A stretch of DNA of 34,393 nucleotides from Brevundimonas sp. ASV9 (GCF_016429195.1 NZ_JAELUF010000027.1:1-34393); one strand, 5' to 3'; counted from the stretch's first letter, positions 25,057-33,161 are shown. Translations and numbers: made by a program. Notes: generated by a model from the sequence alone, not told the origin.

Positions 25057-25976
25057 CCGCTCCGTTGCCGACGACCGTGATCGGCGGCTTTCTGGGCGCG
25101 GGGAAGACGACCTTGGTCAATCACCTGTTGCGCCAGGCTGGAGGACGGCGGTTGACGGTTTTAATCAATGATTTCGGGGCTATTCCTATCGATGCGGACC
25201 TAATCGTGGGCGAGGCGGACGGGGTTCTGACCCTGGCCAACGGCTGCGCCTGCTGCTCCATCGGGGGCGACTTGGCGGGCGCGTTCGATGCGATCTTGCG
25301 CCGTCGGTCTCAGGTGGATCACCTTATCATTGAAGCGTCCGGGGTAGCAGATCCGAATCGTCTCGCCGACTTCGCCAGGGCGGAACGCGAGTTGGCGACG
25401 ACGGGAATCGTGGTGGTGCTCGATGCGGTTCAGGCGTTGAGGCAAGCGGCCGACCCCTACGTTGGCCGCGACATGCTCAACCAGATCGCCGTCGCCGATC
25501 GGCTAGTGATCAACAAAGCTGAATTGTCGCCGGCCCTCAACCTCCTCACGGCCTGGGCGTCAGGCCTGGCCCCGTCGGCAGAGATTGTATCCGCAAATCA
25601 TGCCGACGTGGCGACTGACTGGGTGCTGACGTCCAAGAGGCGCCCCACCAGGCAGCAGGCGACCAACACCGCCCAACCGCACGCCCGTTACGCAGGCTGG
25701 AGCCGCGATAGCGATGCCGCCTACTCCATCTCCGACCTTGTCGAAGCCCTCCGCTCGATTGATGCCGGCGCGCTGCGCATCAAGGGAATGGTGCAGGGAA
25801 CGGACGGCGCAACTTGGCTGATCCAGGTGGTCGGCAGACGTATCGACCTAGACTTGGCGCCGCCCACGGTGGGGCGGCGCACGCGCATCGTCGCCTTGGG
25901 TCCAGAAGACAGCTTTCAAAGCCAAAGGTTGGACGCGCTTTTCGACCGCCTCGCTATCCACGTCTGCGCCCAGTGA
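25053..25976 (+). CDS. CobW/COG0523-family GTPase, probable metal chaperone
   Basis: This 307-residue G3E GTPase has a Walker A motif GFLGAGKTT (13-20), the CxCC metal-binding motif C65/C67/C68 (NGCACC), the Walker-B-like EASGVADP and NKAE in place of the usual NKxD. A CobW C-terminal domain runs from about 210 (RIKGMVQGTDGATWLIQVVGRRIDL). COG0523 proteins deliver metal ions (Zn, Co, Fe) to client enzymes. Translational coupling to an amidohydrolase, and an HD-domain protein 11 bases downstream, suggest that one of those two metalloenzymes is the client. Few His are present near the C-terminus. Confidence 0.9.
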   Translation: MTAPLPTTVIGGFLGAGKTTLVNHLLRQAGGRRLTVLINDFGAIPIDADLIVGEADGVLTLANGCACCSIGGDLAGAFDAILRRRSQVDHLIIEASGVADPNRLADFARAERELATTGIVVVLDAVQALRQAADPYVGRDMLNQIAVADRLVINKAELSPALNLLTAWASGLAPSAEIVSANHADVATDWVLTSKRRPTRQQATNTAQPHARYAGWSRDSDAAYSISDLVEALRSIDAGALRIKGMVQGTDGATWLIQVVGRRIDLDLAPPTVGRRTRIVALGPEDSFQSQRLDALFDRLAIHVCAQ

Positions 25977-25987
25977 AGGAGCCGATA

Positions 25988-26581
25988 ATGCATGACGAAC
26001 TCCGCGCCACCTTTAACGCGATGGAAAACGCCAAGTTGGAAGACTGGCAAATCATCGCCGCTGCGCATGGCCCTTATCAAGACGATCTGGCCAACCGCGT
26101 CCTCTCCCACCTCCGCCTGCTCGAAGGCGACCACGGCGGTTTTCCGATTGATCGGTTCCAGCACAGTCTGCAGACCGCAACGCGGGCTTACGGCGACGGG
26201 CGTGACGAAGATTACGTGGTGTGCGCATTGCTGCACGATATCGGCGATACCTTAGCCTCGGCCAACCACCCGGATCTCGCTGCCGCGATCCTGAAGCCTT
26301 ACGTAAGCGAGGACTTGCACTGGATGGTGACGAACCACGGCATCTTTCAAGGATACTATTTCTTTGAGCACCTTGGATTGGACCGCAACATGCGCGAGGC
26401 TTTCCGCGGACATCCCAACTTTGAAATGACGGCTGAATTCTGCGCGCTCTATGATCAGGCCGCTTTCGACCCTCACTATGACACCCTGCCTTTGACCGTT
26501 TTCGAGCCCATGGTCCAGCGCGTCTTTTCCAACGTCAAACGCTCGATCTACCTAGACCCCAGCTCCGTCGGAGCTGGTTGA
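25988..26581 (+). CDS. HD-domain metalloprotein
   Basis: This 197-residue protein starts at ATG 25988 with AAGGAG six bases upstream. HD-type ligands are H59 (RFQHSLQTATRA) and H83-D84 (CALLHDIGD). Later conserved His and Asp lie in MVTNHGIFQGYYFFEHLGLD, FRGHPNFE and CALYDQAAFDPHYD. The protein is compact, with no other domain. Family members include phosphohydrolases and also di-iron oxygenases of the PhnZ/MIOX type; the His-rich middle makes a di-iron role possible, but I cannot decide. It is the last gene of the amidohydrolase-CobW operon. Confidence 0.85.
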   Translation: MHDELRATFNAMENAKLEDWQIIAAAHGPYQDDLANRVLSHLRLLEGDHGGFPIDRFQHSLQTATRAYGDGRDEDYVVCALLHDIGDTLASANHPDLAAAILKPYVSEDLHWMVTNHGIFQGYYFFEHLGLDRNMREAFRGHPNFEMTAEFCALYDQAAFDPHYDTLPLTVFEPMVQRVFSNVKRSIYLDPSSVGAG

Positions 26582-26644
26582 GCGGCGTCAGGCTGATTTG
26601 AACGATTTCCATTAATCCTGGCCGATGATCTAATCCGCGATCTG

Positions 26645-26657
26645 CCGATAGTATCGG
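26645..26657. promoter_or_regulatory. Palindrome CCGATA-G-TATCGG
   Basis: This is an exact 6+1+6 inverted repeat, a plausible dimeric regulator site. It lies 213 bases before the LuxR-type start. Confidence 0.4.
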
Positions 26658-26678
26658 GTTAATAATCCCCGAAAAGGC

Positions 26679-26710
26679 CAATCGACTGCCTGCTTATCGG
26701 CGGTCGATTG
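26679..26710. repeat. Long inverted repeat / hairpin
   Basis: CAATCGACTGCC and GGCGGTCGATTG pair over 12 positions (one G-T) around an 8-base loop. No T-tract follows, so it is not a typical terminator. It could be a protein site, or the 3' structure of the upstream operon, whose stop is 98 bases away. Confidence 0.55.
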
Positions 26711-26869
26711 ATTAACCTATCAAGCACCACGCAACTATTTCTAAATCGGCGAGGCGCACACATTATTCGCCTCTTCCAATCAGTCCTCTTGCCCTAGTAA
26801 CGCTCAGATCAGCAGACCGCCACCTGCAATCAGAGTGTGGCCCATCAACTAGCTCCGATGTGAGCAATA

Positions 26870-27502
26870 ATGCACAACAAAACTCATCACCTTAAACGAA
26901 AAATAACTCTGTACGCGATTGGTCGATTAAACACGCAATATTTAATTGTTGGCACTAATTACGACCTAGATATAGATCATCAATATTTTGCAAACGTAGA
27001 GCAATTAGTTCTTTCTCTCGATGTAAACGCCGCATGCTGTTCGGTTTATTCGTGCGAATATTTCGGCGAGCTTGAAAAAGCCGCTATTGATTTCTACCTT
27101 ACACATGCGCATCCGTGGCACGGCCTTATTGTCCAAGTCGATTGGATCTCGATAAGCGACGCAGTGAACCTTATGAAATCGGGCGTCATTGACATCATCA
27201 CGCCTGCCGACCCAAACAGTAATATCGTCGATCGTTTAACCGTAGCATTAAAGCGCATGCATGCCGAGCAAGAGACAAACCAACAAGCAAATATATTACC
27301 GCTTCTGGAAAAGCTCACGCCTTGCGAACAACAAATTCTGGCGCTTATCGGTAAGGGTTTCTCATCTCAGGACATTTCACATCAATACCTCATAAGTCGC
27401 AAAACCGTTGATCTGCACCGCGCCAGCCTCCGTCGAAAGCTTAATCAAAGAAGCTCTCGCGCGCTCATCACGCTAGCGGCGCAAATTAGCTCACACGAAT
27501 GA
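26870..27502 (+). CDS. LuxR/FixJ-type transcriptional regulator with degenerate receiver
   Basis: This 210-residue regulator has a C-terminal LuxR helix-turn-helix at about 148-205 (KLTPCEQQILALIGKGFSSQDISHQYLISRKTVDLHRASLRRKL). The first 130 residues follow a receiver-like pattern (SDAVNLMKSGVIDIITPADPNSNIVDRLTVALKR resembles the receiver's last helix-strand-helix). The N-terminal acidic pair and a clear phospho-acceptor D-x-x-MPG are missing. It is therefore probably not controlled by phosphorylation. Base composition is clearly more AT-rich than the flanking operons, which suggests transfer. No kinase gene is adjacent. Confidence 0.85.
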   Translation: MHNKTHHLKRKITLYAIGRLNTQYLIVGTNYDLDIDHQYFANVEQLVLSLDVNAACCSVYSCEYFGELEKAAIDFYLTHAHPWHGLIVQVDWISISDAVNLMKSGVIDIITPADPNSNIVDRLTVALKRMHAEQETNQQANILPLLEKLTPCEQQILALIGKGFSSQDISHQYLISRKTVDLHRASLRRKLNQRSSRALITLAAQISSHE

Positions 27503-27543
27503 ACTTTATCTTCAATTCAAAGCACTTGCTTATTTCTATAAAA

Positions 27544-28659
27544 TCAGTCTACATCAATTCCAAGACTACCTTCAAAATCCATGAAAATGTCCATGAGTTC
27601 CTCAACGCTAACGCGTGGCTGTCCTCTCCCAAAGCGATATTTCCAGAAACTTACGACATGTTGTACTGAGCCCAACTGCTCTCCCAAGCGGCTAAACATA
27701 TCCGGGGCCGCCAGTAAGAACTCCCGAAATTGCCCAGGGTCACCGCCCTTCAGGCTAGCATAGGCGCCATCATAGATTGAAATTGTTCGCTGGACCTCGT
27801 CACAGGTTTTCATAATTCGAGACGTTAGAACGCCCCGACCACGCTTTAAGAACTCTTTCGCGCTGCCCTCGGCGCGGCCGATAGGCTTCGTGATTTGAAC
27901 GGCGGTCGCGACATCACCGACATCCTTCAGCAAGGACGTCAGCAACCACTTATAGTACAAGAAGCCCTTCCAGCAGAATATCCCCTCTTGATACTCGTGC
28001 GGCTGAAGTCTTAGCGCTTCTCGTAAAGATTGTAGCTCCGACCCTGGCTTTCCACCAAGTATTTTTTCGGTCAGCTGTCGGACAGCGTCATGCGAGATGG
28101 CCACAACGCTCGATCCGAGACTAAGCGTAATAAGCGGTGCGATTTCACGCTGAACGAACTCGGCCATGCGGGCCATGTCACCCTCAGCGATCGAGAAATA
28201 GCAAGCGGCTGGCTCCAGGCCATGTCGCTTGAGTTGTTCTCGCAACAGAAACGGATCAAGCGATGGAAGGCTGTCAATCACTTGCAGCGTGTGCAGATCT
28301 GGATGGTCTTGCGGCAAGCCAAAAGCATCCATCATCGCTTGCTTGTATCCAATCTGATCAACGAACAGAAAATGCCCCCCCGTTCGAAGGTCGTCTACAG
28401 AGATCGGGACTACGATTTTTGTTGCGACGTGGCGGCGCGTCGAAAAATATTCATCTTCATTGCGACGCAGGCGATGCTTTATGATCAACGCTCGATTGAG
28501 AATAGGCGTGCGGAACATAGGCTTTCTGGACCACTCCGGGTCATTCTGGCCGTGATTCTCCTTGCCGCCCCACGTCTCCCACACGCTAAGCAAATTGAGG
28601 ACACGTGCTGTTGACCCTGAGGTTCTGAGATTCTCGAGATTGCGAACGGCGAATGACAT
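27544..28659 (-). CDS. Unrecognised 371-residue protein
   Basis: I do not recognise this family. The protein is soluble (no signal peptide or membrane segment), mixed alpha/beta in composition, and of ordinary length. Visible stretches are TKIVVPISVDDLRTGGHFLFVD near residue 80 and LQVIDSLPSLDPFLLREQLKRHG near 130. There is an all-helical looking second half (GIFCWKGFLYYKWLLTSLLKDV; MKTCDEVQRTISIYD) and an acidic C-terminus (EELMDIFMDFEGSLGIDVD). The ATG overlaps the TAA of a 69-codon upstream frame (TAATG). It sits alone between two divergent regulator genes in a lower-GC section, a typical place for transferred cargo. Confidence 0.75.
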   Translation of the reverse strand: MSFAVRNLENLRTSGSTARVLNLLSVWETWGGKENHGQNDPEWSRKPMFRTPILNRALIIKHRLRRNEDEYFSTRRHVATKIVVPISVDDLRTGGHFLFVDQIGYKQAMMDAFGLPQDHPDLHTLQVIDSLPSLDPFLLREQLKRHGLEPAACYFSIAEGDMARMAEFVQREIAPLITLSLGSSVVAISHDAVRQLTEKILGGKPGSELQSLREALRLQPHEYQEGIFCWKGFLYYKWLLTSLLKDVGDVATAVQITKPIGRAEGSAKEFLKRGRGVLTSRIMKTCDEVQRTISIYDGAYASLKGGDPGQFREFLLAAPDMFSRLGEQLGSVQHVVSFWKYRFGRGQPRVSVEELMDIFMDFEGSLGIDVD

Positions 28660-28868
28660 TAAGGCGCCGATCGAAATGCTGGCAGTTTTCGCTCGACGCC
28701 CGTTGACGGCGCAGATATGGCGCTGAGGAACAACAGTCTCTTAAGTTGTTTTTCGACAGCTCCGGCGTTTCCGATATCTATTTTAAACGACACACCACGC
28801 GCCCCTTTTTCCGGTCCAGAGCCGACGTTCGACATGGCGCAAGACCACACGACTAATTTTCCGTGCAA
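28659..28868 (-). CDS. Possible small upstream protein coupled to the 371-residue gene
   Basis: A frame of up to 69 codons (TTG 28868; ATG 28835 would give 58) ends in TAATG shared with the next gene's start. The next gene lacks a clear ribosome site of its own, so translation coupling is plausible. The peptide (VSFKIDIGNAGAVEKQLKRLLFLSAIS in its middle) is not low-complexity, but no family is recognised. Confidence 0.35.
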   Translation of the reverse strand: MHGKLVVWSCAMSNVGSGPEKGARGVSFKIDIGNAGAVEKQLKRLLFLSAISAPSTGVERKLPAFRSAP

Positions 28869-29097
28869 CCTGCTGTACGCGTTTCGCCAATGAATTTGTT
28901 ATGTCTGCGGACCTCTTCACGGGGCCCCGTTTTAAACGCCTTGATTATCTATAAACTTGCGATCTCCTTACTGCGGTAAGCAAAAACTTGATCAAAGACT
29001 CGCTCCGAACTCGTTAGCGCGCTAAGTTTGCTATGGTAAATATCGACAGGCCGCGACGGCCGAAATAGGGTCTGCAAAACAACGTTGTGATGGATCG

Positions 29098-29613
29098 ATG
29101 TGGAGTCCTTGCTCAAGAGACGCCTTGCCTAGCGGTGACCGTCAGGATACCGCACGGTCAAGCGTGGCCGTCCTCATCATAGAAGTCGCTCACCTCATGC
29201 GGCTCCGCGCCGCGAGGCTATTTGCACCCTCAGGTTATCCAGCCACAGTTCGAGCCCCTCTGTTCCATCTGCTCGACGCCCCGTCCGGACTTACGCAAGC
29301 CGAACTCGCGAACCGCTTGGGGTTTTCCCAAGCACAGGTCTCGCGGAGAATATCAACGCTCGAACGGCAAGGGTTTGTCCGTCGTGAGTTTTTGGTCGGG
29401 GACAAGCGCGCGAAGCTGATCCGCCTAGAGCCGGCAGGGTTGGCAGCGCTGTCGCAGTCAGACGATGCTGCGACGATAGAGCGAGATGCGCTGTTCGCTG
29501 GAGTTTCCGTCGATGACCTTCAAGCGACGCTGAGAGTACTACGACACCTGGCTGATCATCAACAACTACGACGCCAGGCAAATACACGGAAATATGTAAA
29601 CAAGAATCCGTAG
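29098..29613 (+). CDS. MarR-family transcriptional regulator
   Basis: This 171-residue protein has a winged helix at about 60-125 (LTQAELANRLGFSQAQVSRRISTLERQGFVRREFLVGDKRAKLIRLEPAG), the classic MarR recognition helix and wing. The first 20 residues before VAVLIIEVAHLMRLRAARLF look non-conserved, so GTG 29163 (149 residues) is a credible alternative start. It is followed by a weak terminator and a DUF1275 membrane-protein gene that it may control. A related MarR-type frame starts at the right edge of the window. Confidence 0.82.
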   Translation: MWSPCSRDALPSGDRQDTARSSVAVLIIEVAHLMRLRAARLFAPSGYPATVRAPLFHLLDAPSGLTQAELANRLGFSQAQVSRRISTLERQGFVRREFLVGDKRAKLIRLEPAGLAALSQSDDAATIERDALFAGVSVDDLQATLRVLRHLADHQQLRRQANTRKYVNKNP

Positions 29614-29665
29614 TGTTTCATTTATGTAAATCTGATCTGCCTCATCGGCATATCAATTCGGCATC

Positions 29666-29690
29666 TGACCTTACGGTCATTCCGTTTTTT
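29666..29690 (+). terminator. Weak intrinsic terminator after the marR-type gene
   Basis: TGACC-TTAC-GGTCA (29666-29679), extended by outer CGG/CCG, is followed by T6 at 29685-29690. Confidence 0.45.
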
Positions 29691-29731
29691 CGTCGCTCTA
29701 ATAATCGTGCGCAGCCGATAATATTAATCTG

Positions 29732-30376
29732 ATGGATTGTCAGACCTGTTATAATAAGGTATTAGCGATTTTTATTTGCGCAGTTGCCGGGTTCAGCGAT
29801 TCGGTAGGCTTTCTTTCTACGGACGGATTGTTCGTTTCCTTTATGAGCGGAAATACGACGACGCTTGGATCTGGCATCATAACAGGAAATTCAAAGACGA
29901 TCACAGCCGGCGCCCTCATAGTATGTTTCACCGGGGGCGTCGTTGGTGGTGCAAGTTTGGGCCGTCTGTTGCGTGCTTACAAAACAGCGGCAATCTTGAG
30001 CCTTGCGACAGCTTTTCTAACAGGTGCGTGGGCTGCATATAGACTTGGGTTCTGCGGGTTCGCTGTATTCCCCATAGCCGTGGCCATGGGAGTACAGAAC
30101 ACTGTCTTTGTAGGTCCCGGCGACGTGAAGGTTGGCCTGACATACGTCACTGGAGCCTTGGTCGCGCTAGGCAAGGGGATCTCTGGCATGGTGTGGGATG
30201 GCAAAACCCTCGGCCTCGCGCCGTTATATCTTTGGCTGTCGCTACTCACGGGCGCCGCCTTTGGGTCGCGGGCATTTAAACACTGGGGCTTGAATGCTTT
30301 GATGCCGGCCATCGTCGTGATGTGCATTCTTGTTCTGACATCTGCGGTTTCAGCAGCTCTCCGAGTTCGAAGTTGA
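29732..30376 (+). CDS. DUF1275 (YoaK-type) membrane protein
   Basis: This 214-residue protein has about six hydrophobic segments. Family features are AGFSDSVGFL followed by FVSFMSGNTTTLG near the N-terminus, GVQNTVF in the middle and VGLTYVTGALVALGKGI. The function of DUF1275 proteins is not established; they are predicted inner-membrane transport-like proteins. No good ribosome site is seen before ATG 29732. Its GC content is lower than that of the flanking catabolic genes. It is a possible target of the MarR regulator upstream. Confidence 0.88.
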   Translation: MDCQTCYNKVLAIFICAVAGFSDSVGFLSTDGLFVSFMSGNTTTLGSGIITGNSKTITAGALIVCFTGGVVGGASLGRLLRAYKTAAILSLATAFLTGAWAAYRLGFCGFAVFPIAVAMGVQNTVFVGPGDVKVGLTYVTGALVALGKGISGMVWDGKTLGLAPLYLWLSLLTGAAFGSRAFKHWGLNALMPAIVVMCILVLTSAVSAALRVRS

Positions 30377-30392
30377 GACAATTTCGGCATTC

Positions 30393-30895
30393 ATCGCTCG
30401 GGTGATGCTGCCGCGTTGCTCGCGGACTGGCGGCCCAGCTACGACCTGGACCTGTACGCCGAGGAAGCCATGACGGCGGCGGAGCATCCCAGACTCTTCG
30501 ACTCTGGACGCCCGCCCGTTTTGTCGGCCACTCCTTCGGAGCCTATCCTCTCGTACGGGCAGCGTCGCGATGGGGAGACAGGCTCCGCAGGATTGTTGTT
30601 GTTGATAGCGGGCTGGCGAGCTTCCGTCCCCTGGGGGAAGCCTGCCCCGAGCGCTTCTACGCAACCGTCGGCGACGCTCTGGCGAGGTTTCGACTTGAGC
30701 CTCAGCAGCCCTGTCGGCCGTTCCTCGCCGACTGGATGGGGCGCCACGGCCTGAGGCCCACCCGCGACGACGAAAGACTGGAGCGATGGACATGGCGGTT
30801 CGATCCGGCCCTCCTCGCCAAGCTTGCACCGGTGGATGTTTGGACCGACCTCAACAAAATCCGTTGCCCCGTAGTCTTCATCCGTGGTCGGCTCC
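30393..30895 (+). pseudogene. Decayed alpha/beta hydrolase
   Basis: Frame 2 gives GDAAALLADWRPSYDLDLYAEEA. After a frame change between about 30475 and 30523, frame 1 continues as VGHSFGAYPLVRAASRWGDR with the nucleophile elbow GHSFG, then RIVVVDSGL and KIRCPVVFIRGR. There the sequence switches abruptly to an unrelated gene end. The N-terminal part and the C-terminal catalytic His are missing. I read it as a hydrolase fragment left by rearrangement. Confidence 0.7.
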
Positions 30896-30981
30896 GCGAT
30901 TTGCGCCAAGGCGGGCTCGGCGGCGATCAGGACGGCGAGAGAGGCGGCGACAAGAAGGGTCAGACGACGGGCGGCACGCAT
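30893..30981 (-). pseudogene. 5' fragment of a secreted-protein gene
   Basis: ATG 30981, with GGAG six bases before it, begins a clear signal peptide (RRLTLLVAASLAVLIAAEPALA before QIAEP). About five codons later the frame runs antisense into the hydrolase remnant and loses sense. It is divergent from the response-regulator gene and was probably its target or partner. Only the export signal remains. Confidence 0.6.
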
Positions 30982-31021
30982 GGGGAGCTCCAGAAAGGGC
31001 ACGCCCCACCTTTGCCGGATC

Positions 31022-31084
31022 GTGTATCCGCAGAGTGTCCGATCCCGTCGCCCTGGCCGGATGGCTGACACACGACGGATACAC
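31022..31084. promoter_or_regulatory. Inverted repeat in the divergent two-component promoter
   Basis: GTGTATCCG (31022-31030) and CGGATACAC (31076-31084) are exact reverse complements with centres 54 bases apart, between the broken secreted-protein gene and the response regulator. Such paired sites fit binding by the adjacent OmpR-type regulator on both promoters (inference). GAGG at 31092-31095 is the ribosome site of the regulator. Confidence 0.5.
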
Positions 31085-31104
31085 AGGCCGTAGAGGATTG
31101 ATTG

Positions 31105-31824
31105 ATGGACAGTCAGGGCCCGGCGCGTGCCGCCGACATTCTCATCGTCGATGATGATCCGAGCGTGCGTGGGGCGCTTCTCGATTATCTGGCCGGTCCG
31201 GAGTTTTCCGTCCGCGGCGTTGAAGGCGCCGTCGAAATGGACGGTGCCATCGCGGCCCGAACGCCCGACCTCATCATTCTGGACGTCATGATGCCAGGCG
31301 AGACGGGCCTGTCGATCTGCCGGCGTTTGGGAGATGTCGCTCCTGTGCTCATGCTGAGCGCCGCGGGCGAAACGACCGACCGTATCGTCGGTCTCGAACT
31401 CGGCGCGGCGGATTATCTCTCCAAACCGTTCGAACCCAGGGAGCTGCTGGCCCGCATTCGCGCCATCCTGCGTCGTCCTTCGTCGAAGTCCGAGGCCGTC
31501 CTGCCCGGCCAACTCTGGCTGTTCGCGGGGTGGCGTTTCGACAGCGACGCGCGGAGTCTGCTCGATCCGTCCGGCCGCCCCGTAATCCTGACCACCGGCG
31601 AGCTTTCCTTGTTGCTCGCCTTTGTCGAACATCCTGGAAGGCTCCTTAGCCGCGACCGGCTTCTGACGCTCACTCATGGCCCGCTCACGGACAATTTCGA
31701 TCGTGCGGTGGATCTGGCCGTCAGCCGTCTGCGGCGAAAGCTCGAAAGATCCGGACAGCCGCCGCTGATCGAAACCCAACGCGGCCTGGGCTATCGATTC
31801 GCGGCAGAGGTCAGACGCCGATGA
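31105..31824 (+). CDS. OmpR-family response regulator
   Basis: This 239-residue protein has a receiver domain with the acidic D16-D18 triplet (IVDDD), phospho-acceptor D60 (LIILDVMMPGETGL) and conserved Lys in LSKPFEPRELLARIRAIL. An OmpR winged-helix DNA-binding domain follows at about 140-235 (LTTGELSLLLAFVEHPGRLLSRDRLL; DRAVDLAVSRLRRKLE; IETQRGLGYRF). ATG 31105 is preferred over TTG 31102 because of the ribosome-site spacing. Its stop overlaps the kinase start (ATGATG), so they form a classical two-component pair. Confidence 0.95.
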   Translation: MDSQGPARAADILIVDDDPSVRGALLDYLAGPEFSVRGVEGAVEMDGAIAARTPDLIILDVMMPGETGLSICRRLGDVAPVLMLSAAGETTDRIVGLELGAADYLSKPFEPRELLARIRAILRRPSSKSEAVLPGQLWLFAGWRFDSDARSLLDPSGRPVILTTGELSLLLAFVEHPGRLLSRDRLLTLTHGPLTDNFDRAVDLAVSRLRRKLERSGQPPLIETQRGLGYRFAAEVRRR

Positions 31825-33161
31825 TGCGCCGCTCGCTTCGACTGCAGGTCGCCCTATTCGCGGCGCTCGGCATCGCTGTGTGTTTCAGCGTCAGCTTTGT
31901 CGTCGCCGTACTGTTCCCGACCCCCGAGCCGCCCCGGCTCAGCATCGAGGAAACGACACAGGCTTTGCGCGCCGACCAGGTCCCACCAGGTTGGCGTCGC
32001 GCCGTCGCGACACGCAAGCCGTTCGTGACGGAGCCCGGGCGAGACAGCCTTATACGATCCGCCTTGGCGGCCGATCTGGCCGCGCCGCGCGACACTGTGG
32101 AGGTCCGGTCTCTGGCCTCGACAGGCCGCCCCGCCGCGCCTGTCGCAATCACCGTTCAAACAGAGGGTTCAGCGTCAAAACGCCCGATGCTCACCCTGTC
32201 CCGTCCGGGCGTCCAGCCCGGCGCGCGGTTCAGCTTGTTCGCCGCCGCTTGGCGGAGCCCCAACGGAAGCTGGCGCATCGTCGAGCCGGCGACGCCCTTC
32301 TTCACGCCCGCCCGCCTTCGCATGCTCGCGGCTCTGGCCCTTGCCGCCGCCGTCATCCTGCCCGCGGCGCTTTGGGGCGCCGCGCGACTTACGGCTCCGT
32401 TTCGGCGACTTGAGGCGGCGGCGGCGGACGACGAACGTCTGGACAGCGCCGCCTGGGTCGGAGGCCCCTCTGAAGCGAGGAGCGCGGCGTCGGCGATGGA
32501 CGCCATGCGCCAGCGCTTGCTGGACCATCTGCGGACGCGGACAGCCATGATGGCCGCGATCGCGCACGACCTTCGTACGCCGTTGACCGGATTGCGCCTC
32601 CGGGTGGAAGGACTGACCGGCGCAGCCAAGGCGGAGGCCGTCGCCGACATCGCGCGGATGGAACGGATGATTGCGCAGCTTCTCACCTATGTCCGTGGGG
32701 AGGAGGCGCCCTGGGTGACAGAACCGGTCGATCTGGTTGACGTGATCGAGGACGCGCTGCGCCGACATCGGCTGGCCGGGTCGCCGGTCTCGCTTGAGGC
32801 GGAAGGGGAGCATCTCGTTCTCGCGGACCGCGAACATCTCGACCGGGCGCTGTCCAACCTCATCGACAACGCCGTCCTCTACGGCGGTGGAGCCAGGATC
32901 GCTGTCCATGCGCGCGACGGGATCACGATCTGTACGATCGCTGACGACGGACCCGGCATCGCCCCTGACGAACTCAATCGCGTCTTCGAGCCTTTTCATC
33001 GACTGGAGACGTCGCGAAACCGGCACACTGGCGGAGCCGGGCTCGGCCTTGCGATTGTCGCGTCGATCCTTCGACGGGCGGGGGGTGAGATCAACCTTCG
33101 AAATCGCCCCGAAGGCGGCCTATGCGCCGAGGTGAGATTGCCTGCGCTTGCCGCTGTGTGA
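31821..33161 (+). CDS. Membrane sensor histidine kinase, partner of the OmpR-type regulator
   Basis: This 446-residue kinase has transmembrane segment 1 at about 9-32, a periplasmic sensor of about 130 residues, segment 2 at about 166-188, and a HAMP-like linker (RLTAPFRRLEAAAADD). HisKA has H249 in AIAHDLRTPLTGLRLR. The HATPase has N box LSNLIDNAVLYGG, DDGPGIAPDEL, the F box RVFEPFHRLE and G2 box GGAGLGLAI. It ends normally. The gene overlaps the regulator stop by four bases. The periplasmic region shows no named domain; the signal is unknown. Confidence 0.94.
   Translation: MMRRSLRLQVALFAALGIAVCFSVSFVVAVLFPTPEPPRLSIEETTQALRADQVPPGWRRAVATRKPFVTEPGRDSLIRSALAADLAAPRDTVEVRSLASTGRPAAPVAITVQTEGSASKRPMLTLSRPGVQPGARFSLFAAAWRSPNGSWRIVEPATPFFTPARLRMLAALALAAAVILPAALWGAARLTAPFRRLEAAAADDERLDSAAWVGGPSEARSAASAMDAMRQRLLDHLRTRTAMMAAIAHDLRTPLTGLRLRVEGLTGAAKAEAVADIARMERMIAQLLTYVRGEEAPWVTEPVDLVDVIEDALRRHRLAGSPVSLEAEGEHLVLADREHLDRALSNLIDNAVLYGGGARIAVHARDGITICTIADDGPGIAPDELNRVFEPFHRLETSRNRHTGGAGLGLAIVASILRRAGGEINLRNRPEGGLCAEVRLPALAAV

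Larger units (their letters stand above)
26582..26869. other. Intergenic region with palindromes before the LuxR-type gene
   Basis: No gene is seen. GC content falls toward the right. It contains a palindrome at 26645-26657 and a long hairpin at 26679-26710. Confidence 0.6.
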
